This document shows positions 46,929-59,484 of a DNA stretch of 64,000 nt, piece by piece. This DNA is from Annona cherimola. Its lineage: Eukaryota; Streptophyta; Magnoliopsida; Magnoliales; Annonaceae. Each line of letters starts with the position of its first letter. Position 1 is the stretch's first letter. Made by a program: the position numbers and the translations under genes. The notes below the pieces were generated by a model. The model was not told the DNA's origin. It saw only the letters and a program-made list of their open reading frames with translations, and made no database searches. The stretch is from NCBI GenBank assembly GCA_030490835.1, contig CM059972.1, forward strand, positions 32,715,452 through 32,779,451, in the 5' to 3' direction.

Positions 46929-49900
46929 ATAGGCCAAGTCGCTTCAAAAGGCGAAATGCCGGTGGCGCCCTCCCTGAAATGGGAGAAGGACACGGATAAC
47001 TGCCTAGCTCACGAGTTATCAATTGAAATGGTTTCTCTCCTAAGGAGGAAAGGGTGATTACTTGGTAAGTGTCACCTATCAGACGGACAGAAACGTAATG
47101 CATGATGCATATGCTTATTTTGAAAAGGTTTTATGAAAAAAGTTTTAAGGGCATGAGAATGTCCTTGGAGAAAAGAAGTATTATGAAAAATATCTTAGGA
47201 CATAAAATATGTTCATACAGGTAAAGTTTTACAAGCATATATTTTTAGTATGAAATATGAAAGGTTTTATGAAAAAGGTTTCCACTGATTGATAGTAGAT
47301 CACTTGGTAAGTGTCTACTATTGAACGGGAGAAATGCATTTAAATGGAAAAATGCTTGCTTACTGAGTTTCGACTTACGTTTTGTTTTTCAAACTATAGA
47401 CAGGTACAACTTACAGCACAGGCTAGGAAGGAAAGGAAAAAGAAGGTATGAAGAAAATTTTATGATATGCTGATCTGTATATGGTATGAATGAACATATG
47501 GTAAGGAGTTTTCAAATTATGTATGTATGAAATGATCAGGTTAAAATAACCTGTATTGTAAAAAAACAAGTCTGAATGATATCCATGGTAATTGAAATTT
47601 GATAATAGGTATGTGTCTTTATGTGATGAAAGAAAAGAAAAAGAAAAAAAATTGGACGAAATCAAATTAAGTACCCGCCGCGTGATCAGGGCAACAATAC
47701 ACTTACCAATTGACAAGATCTTGGAGTAAGGACAAATGTGACGCCTCGGTTCGGGGTGCTACACACTGCAGGATTTAATGGATATTTATCTGATTATTTA
47801 CAGTTCCTTATAAAATTAATTTTATAATATTTTTCATCAAGTGCCCATTCAAGTCATCTTTGACCTAATATTCACATTTCATATCAGATATATTCATAAA
47901 AACTCATAACATGTTCATCATCCATTTTCATATGCTTTTAAAATACAAGGCATATCATAGATCACGTAAGATCATAAAGACATCAAATACCAAGTCATAT
48001 TACATCCATTTGCCATAAACGACACATATTAAAATTCATCAAATTTTTACATTCTCCCATGCTCAACTCATGCTCTTTGTCTCCTCCGTTCCTTCACCTG
48101 TCTATGGGTTTGAAAAATAAAACGTGAGTTGTAAACTCAATAAGCAAGCTATATATTTTTTTCAGACAATTCGTTTTGAAGGAAACCTTGTTTAAAAGCA
48201 TTTTTCTCCATTCAGTAGAGACACTTAGCAAGTGATCAACTACTTGCGGAGCAAAAAACTTTTCATAAAACTTTCATAGACATTTCATAAACATGGGATG
48301 TGCAAATTTATTATTTCCATTCATGACATTATCCTTCATGTGACGGTACGCTAGCACGAGGAACATTCTTTAATGACATGATCCTTTCCATCCTTAGCGC
48401 CGGACCTTCTGACTTGGCAACGTCAAGGGGGGCTCCTTGTCCACTTACTACCTCGACTAGCTTACTTGATTTCTATTTCATGCATGACTTTTAGTCACCC
48501 CGGCATTATATACCTCTTACACATGGATTTGTCATTTTCATGTAGAGAATTCTTTGCTCCATCCCTTTTAAAATATTATTTCAATGAAACATTGTTTAAA
48601 TTCATACTTCATCATATTTCACCAATACTTGAGAAACAGTAAGCAATCATGTATTTCAATAGAAATAACATTTCAATACGCATATAAACAAGGAATGGCC
48701 ATCCTTAAACAATTTATAAAGAATCGAACTCATTTAGAAAATTTGCTTGCTTACCTTGATCACGTGAGCTTTCCGGATCAATTTTTTCTTTGCCTTTGCC
48801 TATACATGTGAGAATGATATAACATTCATGTAAATTTCATTTGCTTGCATTTAACTTAGTTTTCCAACCCATTTTCATTAATATTCATAACTCACTTGAA
48901 TTCCAAGTCGGGTGTAGATACACAACATACTTATGCATCAAATCATTCATTACATCACATATTCATTCAATTCCCATATTTAGGGTAACATTCGTACATG
49001 TCATAACACATTCATTAGTCATTCATTAGACACCATATGCAGTAATAAACTTCCAACTTGTCATTTTTCACATATTTTTCATAATTCACATATTGCGCTT
49101 ATTCTTAAGCACTTAGTTAATGTCATAACCTTCATATATTAATTTCAAATTTTGGGATTATCCAAACAGAAATATAATTCACATGTTTCAATCATATTTT
49201 ATGCATTTTTTCATTTTAACATTTCACTTAAACCATTTTCATATTCTCATACTCATCTCTTCATATATGTCCATTTCATAACACATAATTCATGTGTTTC
49301 TTAAAATTTTTCAAATCAGAAACATGGCTTCTAATTCAGTGTGATTATGCACCTTAATTAAAATTTTATTTAGTGTATTTTTATGGATTTTTAATCCACT
49401 AATTACAGGGTTCCAAAACAGCAACTTTGGGACTTGATTTTTACACTTTCAATGTCCTTTTTGATACTCAAATCTAAACATATTTTTAATCACTTAATTC
49501 CAAAAATTAATCATACTTTTCTTAACTCAAATTTTGGGTATTATCACATATTTTAAATCCATATATTGGTTGCTTACAAAACAGCAACTTTTCATGCATG
49601 TAGGGTACCCTTTCTACAATACTTTGGACGTCCACATATGAGCTCCCTAAAAATCCGATTTAGGCAATCCTTGATAAGCCCTTTTTAACGTCCAAATTAA
49701 CCTAATTTTAGGGTATTTTACCTTCTAAATCATCCATAATTCATTTAAGTTAATTCATGTATCATTTTCAACATCAAAACATGGAAATCGGGTCTTAAGA
49801 GTAACCCTAATTAGCATTCTTTCTAAAATTCATAACTCATGCTTAAATCAACAAATATCATAAATTTAAACATGAATTATCATGTAATCATATCAACCCA

Positions 49901-52040
49901 ACAAAACAACAACATTACATGTAAATTAAAGCAAGTTTTAGCTAAGTTTATGAACTTATAATCCACCATAATCGCCTTTTTCTTCCACTTGAACCCTTAA
50001 TTACATACTTGTCATTAAATCCCCTTTTAATACCCTAATTAAGGGCATCATAAATCCTCCTTTAAGATTTTATTATGAATCATATTTATGACTCATGAAT
50101 TGAGTTAAAAAAACTAGATTCAAATGATTCATACTCAAGAGTACACGTACTTGAATTGAGTAACACTTAAGCTCACTTCTCTAGCTAATTTCCTTGGCTT
50201 CTTTTCTCTTTTTTTTTTTTCCTTTTCTCCCATTTTTCTTGGCTTTTCCCTTGCTGGATAGGGAGGACGTGCAGCTGCTGGAAGGAGAGCTTTTTATCCC
50301 TGAATTTTTCTAACTCCTAAAAGCATAGATGCATATGGACATACCCCTTAAGAATGGCTGGATTTTTCAGCTTTGTGGGCCCCATTTTGTACATGATTTG
50401 AGGGTATTTTAATATATTTTAATCCTTCTTGCTGACATGGCAAAATGTGCTCCATGTATTTAACAATTTACTTACATAAAAATTCATCAATTATCCATTA
50501 CATTAATCATCTCCAAGTTGTCCACTGATCACATCCCATTTCAACTACTGCTTCTCCATTTTTTTCAATGAATTTGCAACCTTTTTTAATTGGTATTTAT
50601 GTACCCTAATATGTAGACTACTTAGGCATGTATTTAGCATTAAAAAAAATAACAAAAATCAAATGATTAGCCCTTTGGACGGTCCTTTTGGAGCTCATGT
50701 TGTTGTCTATTTTCAACGCCCCCTTTCAGCTGCCCTTTATGCATTTTTCCACCATTTTACAGCTTTAATTTAATGGTCATTTAATCACCTAGTAATGTAG
50801 CTCAATTAGGGGTCAATTTAGCATAATTGAAAAATCACAAAAAATCCCAAAAGCAGTCATAATCATCCACATCTCCCCTGCATCATGTTACTGTCCATTT
50901 AATGATCATATCTCAATGGTCCTGATTTGATGCTTTTAACCATGAATTTCTACCCTAATTAAATGCACATTTATTCACCTTAACTCATAGCTGACTTAAG
51001 CATTTTTTTTTTTGTGAAAAAAATCACGAAAATCCAAATTAGGGGGCTGTTTGGACATCCATGCATGCCATCCCAGCTACTCTCTCCTAAGCTAGTATAT
51101 TAGCCCCTTAATTCAGCATTTATTCATGGGATAATTGTAGGGATTTTTTTCATTTTTAATAATTCATAAAATACCATGCAATTGACCTCCTTTTGACATC
51201 TCAATTTCATCTTTATCCATTTGATTATTTTACTTATCTTTAATGTAAATGCTAATCACTTTTTGGTGCAAAAAAGTCAAAAGACATAATCCCTTTTTCG
51301 TGCAAGCCTAATCCCATCATTTATTATCTTAATCAAATCCTTTCATAACCTTGATTTCATAATTTTAACCGTTCATTTCAAATTTCACCTTTATCCGACT
51401 TTTCTAGCTCAAGTTATGATTAATTGAAGTTATCTCTGAATTTTGGATGATGATGATCAATTATCATCAAAATTCTCATACTCTAACTTTCTCATGTGAT
51501 TAAGCACGAAATTATGTGCTTCCCTCTCAATTTTCATCTTAATCCGCCTTACAAGCGTCAAGTTATGAATTTTCTAACATTTTCCTACTTGGCTTTATAA
51601 TTAGCCTCCTAATTTCCATTAATCACATTATAGAAATTATTTAATTTTTCATGGCACACTAATACCTTTTAATCCTCATTAGGCCACTTTAATCATATTG
51701 GCCCATTTCGACTTAGAGTGATTGATTTTTATCATCATTCATAACTTTTGACCTAATTGCCACAAATCATCAATATTGCACATAAATCATTTAAAATTTA
51801 ATCAAATCATACTTGAATCATACAAATGCATACACATAAATCCTATGTAGGTCAGGGTTTCACATCATCCATACGAAGGAACCTAGCTAATGGATCACCC
51901 ATCCATTAGCTTCTCATTCATCATTCAACCAAGCCTCTATTCCTATTTCAAATAGGAATTACCCAATTTTAACATTCGTCCAACTATCCTCAAGCACAAG
52001 TTCAAACCCCATTTTAATCTAGTATTCATCATACAGAGCT

Positions 52041-52052
52041 TGGTATCAAAGT
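52041..52052 (+). promoter_or_regulatory. Decayed primer binding site
   Basis: TGGTATCAAAGT, against TGGTATCAGAGC in the minus-strand element. The downstream AGGATTGGTAAAT also matches the other element's leader, which supports homology and plus orientation. Confidence 0.75.
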
Positions 52053-52866
52053 AAGGATTGGTAAATAGACATGGAAACAGAAAATGAGAGGAAAAAAAGA
52101 TAGATTAAAATTATAGGGCATATATGACATGTATTGTCTTTTACTATGTGTAATTATGATGCGTTGATATGAATATTTTAGGAAATATAGCTTACTTGCT
52201 ATGTGTTACAATATAGATAGTGTATAAAGAAAAAAATGTTAATGGGGCCAAGTGAGAAGGAGGAAGCTGAGAAAGACAATGTATAAAAGGGAATATGAAT
52301 AGATGATGGGTCACATAATGAGACCTTTCATTTAGGCTCCTATACATGAGGCTTACCATACCCCACTTCAGATAGCACAAGACTATGCTAGAATTTACAT
52401 GTGTGAGGTGTGATGCCTAGGTGCCAACTCTTTGGATGCTTGTCGATTTAGAGTTTATGTTTATGATAAAATGATAGATTGTACAAATATAATCTGTATT
52501 TGTAGAAAAAGCAATTTACACCATGAGAAGTGAGGATGAAAATGGGAAAGGTAGAAAAAATGAAGAATTGTGGATAGCAATGATGATGAACCCATAGGAA
52601 ATGGGAGCGCAAGTGATTATAAAAGAACCCAAAAAAAGGTCCAAGAAGAATGAAAATAAGAATGAGATAGATGAAGTTAGCAAAAAAAATTCCTTTTGAT
52701 GCTTAAGATGATAAATGAATGTATGATGTTTGATGAAAAGGGATTTTTTAGATACAAGTGCATTTGATTTCATTAACTATGTATGATATAATTAACTATG
52801 TATGATATGAATTATTTTATGATAAGAAATGATACTGACATGATTTTTACATGTATAGAAAGTAAC
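52053..52866 (+). other. Leader of the plus-strand element, extra ORF not intact
   Basis: About 810 bp separate PBS and gag, the same order of length as in the minus-strand element, where the extra ORF lies. A short charged stretch near 52530-52680 (SEDENGKGRKNEE and a Lys-rich part) may be a remnant of its acidic end. No continuous frame is left. Confidence 0.4.
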
Positions 52867-53157
52867 ATGCCTATTAAAAGAGCAAGAGCTAAGCTGAACA
52901 AGGGAAAGACAGTTGCAAATGATGGATTTATAAGTCAACAGGAAGTAGGAGAAGCTAGTAACAAATCTAAGTAGCCAGTGCAGAGAAGATAACTAAAGCC
53001 AAAAGCCAAGGACTCGCTAACAATAGGCAAATATAAGCCCTTAGTCAAAGGTTGAAGGCGGTACCGCTACAGGTAACACCTCATAGGTAGATTAATAGAG
53101 GAAAGGATAATTGCAGCTATAAAAGAAGCTGTGCAGCAGATTGACAAGCTGCGTATA
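52867..53157 (+). pseudogene. gag: gag N-terminal fragment of the plus-strand element
   Basis: ATG 52867 starts MPIKRARAKLNKGKTVANDG, then ISQQEVGEASNKSK*. After stops and short breaks it ends LIEERIIAAIKEAVQQID. This parallels the other gag (RKNKGKEVATEV, QHEVGES, MIEERVVSAVKEAMQQV), so it is a diverged member of the same clade. At least four stops are present. The fragment is cut at 53158 by insertion of another LTR. Confidence 0.82.
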
Positions 53158-54132
53158 TGTTAATTAAAATGTTCTCTTTTAACGCAAGTATACGTGCCGA
53201 ACCAAGTAATAAAGAGTGAATAGAGTATCGTTCCCATGAGGAATTGTTTAACTAGAATTATTAATTAGTTTAATTGCTTTTGGTGTGTAGAAAATTCTAA
53301 GTTGTTGAATTTAAAACTAAGGCTAATAAACGAAATAAGAAATCAAAATAGAGTCCACGGAATTGCTGGAATACTAGAAACGAGTTTATCAATCGGGGAT
53401 GACAGATGGATAGCTCGGAATCCTTGAATCTAAATTATATTGTATTGGTTCTTTTTCATTGGATTGTGCATGGATTTACTAGCCCAAGTTCAATAATCTT
53501 TATATATGCCTTCTAACACTATATAAAGCTAATTACACCTTATTTAATTGCTATGTTCCCATGCCATCAAATAAAGTGAAATTGATAAGTTCATAACCTG
53601 TTTACTGACTACACAGGGTTTAACGGTATATTCCTATCCATTAAACAACCCCCCCTTAACAAAGAGGAAACCTATGCCCTACACACGGATCTAGCAGAGA
53701 TTTTTCTTTTCTAAGGATAAATCAAGCAATTAAATCATCTTACAAGGTAATTAATCTTGTAAAAAGCATTAAACCACATGTGTAAAGGTAAATCACACAC
53801 AACCATATAGAAAAATCAAATATTCATTCCTGAATTTCAAAAAACCAATACAAAATAATTAGTTATTAATTCATCCTAACTATCCATCTAAAGGAAGTTT
53901 AGTTCAAAGACATGATCATTAAATCCTTTACATCCATTATGAAAGTATCCAGAGAATCAAAGAAAGAAAAATAGAAAGATAAAGAGAAAACTGGTTTTCC
54001 GGCGGTTTCCACCAACGGGGTTGAATCTCCTCTTCAATCCATGTTTTGATCAAGTTTTCATCCTTCTCTGGCTGTCAATTCTGGTTCTGGGATCTCTCTC
54101 GGGTCGTCCCCCGCGCGCAAACCCCTAGAATA

Positions 54133-54140
54133 TATTTATA
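54133..54140 (-). promoter_or_regulatory. TATA box of LTR 53158-63617
   Basis: The minus strand reads TATAAATA, about 0.6 kb net from the LTR start. Confidence 0.6.
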
Positions 54141-54709
54141 ATCTCAAATTATGTAGCACACGCATAGAAATCTACACGTACGGATGGGTATTGGCACCTA
54201 GGAGCCTGTGACGCCCCAAACCGAGACGTCACTTCCTTACCTCAAGATCTTATTGATTGGATCTCGTCCAAATTTTTTTGTATCATCGTTCATTGCTTTA
54301 CATAACAATTATTCATCATACAAGCACCAATACACTTGTAATAAAATTCATAATTCATTTCATAACTTCTCAACATGATTTTCTACAATCAAAGTCTCCT
54401 TGACTAAATCATCACATTTTACATCCATACATCCATACATTCAATCATTGAATCATATAGAATTTAAAATTCTAATTAAGTTCGCATACACTTTAACATA
54501 CCTTAGCATATTCATGCTTTCTCATTTCTTATAGCCTATCTGGCTAACATCTCGTGCCTTACTTCGTCGCTTAGATTTGCATCCTTTTGAGTTTTCCGGT
54601 ACCTGTCTAAGGTTTGGAAAAATAAAACATGAGTGACAACTCAGTAAACAAGCATTTTAACATCAGGGCAAGACTTGAAAACCTTTTTCTTAAATATCTT
54701 GAATACCTT

Positions 54710-55160
54710 TTTACTTGAGGACATTTGTATATCCTAAAACATTGTCATAAAATCCTTTGTTCATAAGGACAATTCTATGTCCTTAAACACTTTCATAAAA
54801 CATTCTTTCTTGAAATCATTTACAAGCCACGCCGGGGCTTGTTAAGGCAAAATATATGTGCTTTACCCTCTTTGATTAACTTTCTTAAGTCTTGTGTGAA
54901 CATTTTCAATGTTCCAAGACATTTACATAAAATCATCTTTTACCAGTGGACATTCTATGTCCAAAATATTTTTCATCATAAAATCCTTTAGCCAAGAGAC
55001 ATTTGATGTCTCAAAATCTTTTTCATATTGCTTCCTTGGCAATGGACATTCGTATGTCCTAAAACACCTTTCATTAAAACACTTTGATACTGGACATTCT
55101 CATGTCCATAAACATTTTTCATTTAAGCTTTTTAATAATGGACATTCTTATATCCAAAAG
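54710..55160 (-). repeat. GGACAT-N4-ATGTCC array, third copy
   Basis: Repeated GGACATTC/ATGTCC words occur every 50-70 bp on the opposite strand. Its translation gives a low-complexity His/Phe/Lys frame that is not a gene. Confidence 0.75.
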
Positions 55161-55662
55161 CAAGATTGATATAAATACTTTTCATAATCCCTGTCTTGGG
55201 ACTTGTTTATAGCAAACAAGACATATAAAATATACAATCATTTTCATAAATGAATTTGCATAAAAAATATTTCTTTCCATCCTTGTTATTTACACTTTGG
55301 TGTAAAACACCCTATCTTTAGGGTAACCATTTCATAAAAATCCTTTTATGATAACTTTTCATAAAAATACTTTCATGCCCCAACCTTTGGGCTTTTCAAA
55401 AACAAAACATAAGCAAATGCATTTTTCTCCATTTAGTAGTGACACTTAGCAAGTGATCATGCTACCTTTTGGAAGAGAATCCATACTTAACAGCACGCTA
55501 ACCAAGTGGCTATTCTTTCATCCTGCTCCCATCTCAGGGAGGGCGCCGCTGGCTTCTTATCATCCCTTAGCGACTTGGCCTTATGTAGAGTGGGCCCTGG
55601 CCATCCCGACCGTACTCTACAACCGGTCTATTCCTTGTGCTGGTGCACCATACATCATCGTG

Positions 55663-55678
55663 ACGGACCGTAGTCCGT
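55663..55678 (-). other. UNCG-type hairpin with TACG loop
   Basis: The minus strand reads ACGGAC-TACG-GTCCGT, a perfect 6-bp stem. Sibling hairpins have TGCG or TTCG loops. Confidence 0.7.
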
Positions 55679-57478
55679 TTGGTTTAAAGTATCATAGACC
55701 GCAGCCCGTGTACTATTAAACCGAGATCATAGACTGCAGTCTGCATCCATAACTTGAAAATCATTTCAGACAAAAGCCTGTGTCTTTTTCAAACAAATCA
55801 TTTAGAAAAATACATCAAAGACCGCAGTCCGTGTCAACTAGTAAATCAAGCGCACCCGCTTTAAACAAGTTGTCATTTGAAATCTAGTTTTAGGATAACC
55901 TTCCTTAAATTCTTTTAGAAACCTTTAAAATGTTTGAGAAAAATCATACATCTTAAAATCCTTAAAAGAACTTCAAAACTTTTGAATTTTCAAAATAAAT
56001 CATATATTTACTAACAATTTCTTGGTTTCCATTTCGGGGCCTTTTGCTCACAAAGATTATACAATTGTACCATCTCCTTCTTAACCACGCTAAAATCAAA
56101 TTATTATCCACATTACTATCTTAATATTTTTATATAGAGAGGGGATTGCATAGTTGTTTGTATGCTATTTAGCAACCCGAAATCAAACCATTTTACGAAA
56201 TCAACTTATGAGGTTGGTCATCCTTAAAACCCATTAAACCACATTCGTATAAACATTTTTCAAAATATTTTCAACATAGATTTCTTTATCTAAAGGAAAT
56301 CAAAACTTTTCGAACATCATTTCAAAATATATGAACTATGTCCAAATCATCATTTATTATTTAATTATCATGACCTAGCAAAATAAATCTTTTTCATAAA
56401 TCAATTCCCCTTTTCCTTTTTCTTTCATAAACATAATTGTTTATCACAAATTATTATAAAACTAACTCAAAACTTACTTACAAACAATACTTTGTGAAAA
56501 AGGGTAAAATTCTCTTTTTCTTATAAAATACTTTTGAAACAACATCATAAAGAACTTGCTTGTTTATAAGCAAATTCTTAAAAACCATCAACATAAAACG
56601 TGAAATCCTTTGAAAATATTATCATGGTGTAAAACTCTAGAAATTGAATTGTCAATATAGTTATTTTTAAGTATTTTAGAAATTTAAAAATATGGTTAGC
56701 TTGGAATTTCTTAGGAAATTCATATCTCGCAATGTTGAAGTCCGATCGGGATGAAAATTTTAAGGGTAACTTGATCATGAGGTACCCTACATGATCAACG
56801 GTGGAAAATTTAAATTTTAAAATTTAATTATTATTATGATTAATTGATGAATTAACTTAAAAATTCAAAAACTTAATATATAATGATCATTTTAAGCTCA
56901 AAATTTTTTTGTGGGAGGTTATGATAATCCTAGTGCATTATATTTAATCACATATGGATAATTAAGGGTTAATTTTAATTATCAATAAAAAATAAAAATT
57001 ATAAAAGTCAAAGTGACCTTAAATTTTTCCAAGGGTCGAACTAGGAGGGCCATTAGAGTGGGCTAAGAGTGGGCTAAAGGGTCATTAACAGTCAATTTAA
57101 ATAATAAAAAAAAATTAAAAAGCAGCAGCACATTAATGGAACGTACAAGGGGCTGCTGGACATTATTTTCAATGTAGATTTTTTTAAAAAAATTCAAAAA
57201 TACATATATTAATGGGAAATGAGATAAGGATGATCCTATGTGGAATTTTACAAGCCTAAATAATTATGAAACATAAGAAATTAGGGCTGCATATTAGGGA
57301 CAACTAAGTGGACGACATGTTTAATGGTTAGATATAACTGTAGAAAAAATTCATAAAATAATATTAAATGAAAATATATGTGCCTAAAACTTTTTGGGTA
57401 AACAATAGGGTAAATTTGAAAAGCTTTACCCTCTATTTTGGGTCGAAATTGCAAAGCCAAAATTGAAAATTAAATGCC

Positions 57479-57486
57479 TATAAAAG
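57479..57486 (+). promoter_or_regulatory. TATA box of solo LTR 56628-60041
   Basis: TATAAAAG lies about 850 bp into the LTR, the same place as in its siblings. Confidence 0.65.
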
Positions 57487-59444
57487 CAGGCAGTGAGGAT
57501 GAGCACAAGTTGCTGTTGGAGGAAAAAAACAATTTTTATATAGGGCAGTGAGGAAAACGTCCAAGGGAGAGAAAATCCAGCAAGAAGAGAAGCTAATTTC
57601 AAGTTCTCAAAGGAGGATTATCAATTAATCAAGTAAATATATGTTAATTTTGATTTATACTTCAAATCTGGAAGTTATATGATGTTATAAACCAAAATAA
57701 GAATGAAATAGTAAACAAATGATTTTTACCATGAAATTTTGTGTACAAGCTCATTATATGATGATTAAGGGACGAAAAATTTTTAGTTTTAATTATTAAG
57801 CATATTTCAAATTAAAAATCCAAGAATATCAACCCAAACAGGGTAGAATGGGTGACAGTAATAGCTGTAGTAAAGGATTTTTAATAATTTTTTCAGATGG
57901 ATTTTTGGTCTGAAATTTTGATATGATGTATATAACATCATTATTATCACTCTGAAAAAATCAAATATTATTTTTGGATGACATAAATATGGTTTATAAT
58001 TCACGTGATTAGGGTTGTTCCTAATTTCACAACACTGTCCATCATAGTAAAAATGACAAAATAAATATATACTGTTAATATTTCATACTGAAATATTTAT
58101 GAGGGTTAATTAATGTAGTTATTTATGTATGATAGAAATTTTAGAGTTAAATACCTTGATTTGATTGTAAATCAAGAATGAGAGAAATCAGTGCCCTTGA
58201 TTTCAGCAAATATGTACAGTTTGAAAAAAATTAAAAATAAAAATGAAACCTAAGTAGAAATGATCGAAATTGATATGCATATGTGTAAGAATGAAAATCT
58301 TCCATTTAATGATAATTAGATAGAATTATTTGAAGCATATGAATTAATGAAATGCAAATATGGAAATTTCAAGTTGGAATGTCCAATTGTTGGGGTGAAT
58401 TGTAATTTTTGTTTTAATTTAATTCATCCTATGATTAAATGAATGAAGTATGATTATATGCTTTCATTTAATGATGATTAAGTAGGATTAAATTAAGTGT
58501 TAGAATTAACGAAAAATAATTAAAGAAGAAAAAAGGAAACAGTGGGACGTCCAAACTGTTGGATTAAATTTCAAATTCTGTTTAATTAAAATAAGGTGCT
58601 GATTTATATATATATATATAAAAACTATGAAAAAGATGAAGAGGTTTAATGATATATTAGTATAAATGGTTGATATATGCTTAAAGTGAAGGGTGGAAAT
58701 AAAATTTGAAGAAAATTAGGACCGTTTGGAGAAAATTATAATTTCCAGAAAATTTGAGTTTATTTGGAAATGATTTGTGAAGATTTTAAGAAATTGAGGT
58801 ACCAAATTGTAAATTTAGAAAACCTATCTAGGGGTGAAAATACAATTTATGAAACGATTTGGGTGGAGTTATAAAATTCCAAAAATTTTAAGTTGATTAT
58901 ATGACCCTTATCTTTAGGAAAATAGTTTGAGAATATTTTTCAATAAAATGTTGCGTAGGACTTATGTGGAAAAATACTCAAAATCCAAGTATATTGGATT
59001 TAGCTAAGTGTTACCAATCTCAAAGTGAGGTTTGATAGTAATATGGATGTTTAAATGAATGAAATTAACCAATGATGGAATATATGTGAATGAGTGCGTA
59101 TCATTTTTAATGTATAGGCAAAGGTAAGGAAAAAGTTACTGATGAGGAGTAATCTTAAGACAAGGTAAGCAAGCAAATTTCTAAAATTTATTTTTCTTCA
59201 AAAATATGAAAATATGAATTCAAATGTCTATTTAAATATTTCGAATTACTTTACAAATGAATGTTTAAATTGCTTTTGTGATAGATTTAAGGGTGGCCAT
59301 CCCAACATGTCATTTGAAATATTATGTTTTAACAAATGGATTTTATAATTTTTATCAAATGATATTGAAAAATGATGACTCAAATGCTTACTCATGGAAA
59401 ATCGTATTTATATGAATGTTCATGGCGCACAAGGTTACTAGGTC

Positions 59445-59484
59445 CACTTAGAGGTGTAAGCGGACCGGTTGCCCCCCTTAAGTG
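59445..59484 (+). other. Structured RNA stem CACTTA/TAAGTG
   Basis: The arms 59445-59450 and 59479-59484 are perfectly complementary, although every position differs from or is rearranged relative to the GTAGAG/CTCTAC version. It is followed by ACCAAGTCGCTAAAG and a GCCCTCCCTGAGATGGGAG hairpin. Confidence 0.65.

Larger units (their letters stand above)
44240..47763 (+). mobile_element. Solo giant LTR, TSD CACTG
   Basis: It starts TGTGAAACCCACAATCC and ends GGTTCGGGGTGCTACA, with CACTG at 44235-44239 and 47764-47768. Length is 3524 bp. TATAAATGG lies at 45112-45120, the micro-exon at 45954-46000, the stem GTAGAGG/CCTCTAC at 46881-46928 and the third acceptor near 47398 (AACTATAG/ACAGGTAC). 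The exon-1 donor region (45270) looks mutated (CGGGAAAGTG). Confidence 0.92.
44145..51864 (-). mobile_element. Solo giant LTR carrying a nested LTR, TSD TCATC
   Basis: The + strand reads TGTGGCGCCCCCAACCC...GTCAGGGTTTCACA, with TCATC at 44140-44144 and 51865-51869. Net length is 4191 bp without 44240-47763. The minus-strand micro-exon is at 48755-48799, the stem TCGAGG/CCTTGA spans 48456-48423, and the exon-1 donor is CAA/GTACGTG near 50150. The flanking sequence rejoins the LTR host piece of 24811-52035. Confidence 0.9.
24811..52035 (+). mobile_element. LTR (about 1.06 kb net) of a plus-strand chromovirus relative, split by nested LTRs
   Basis: It starts TGTAGCGCCCTATTGGCC at 24811 and ends CATCATACA at 52035, five bases before a PBS. 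The host pieces are 24811-25317, 37812-38001, 43928-44144 and 51870-52035; everything between them is later insertions with target-site duplications. The plus orientation is inferred from the PBS and gag start that follow. One oddity is a box (ATAAACACATGAGTTGGG...CTCAATAAG, 25290-25312) that matches the antisense strand of a conserved giant-LTR box, so orientation or mosaic origin is uncertain. Confidence 0.55.

Noticed and set aside
54909..55169. A His/Phe/Lys-rich repeated protein
   Set aside because: It is the translation of the GGACAT inverted-repeat array in an LTR; no start context or relatives, and sister arrays are not open in the same frame.
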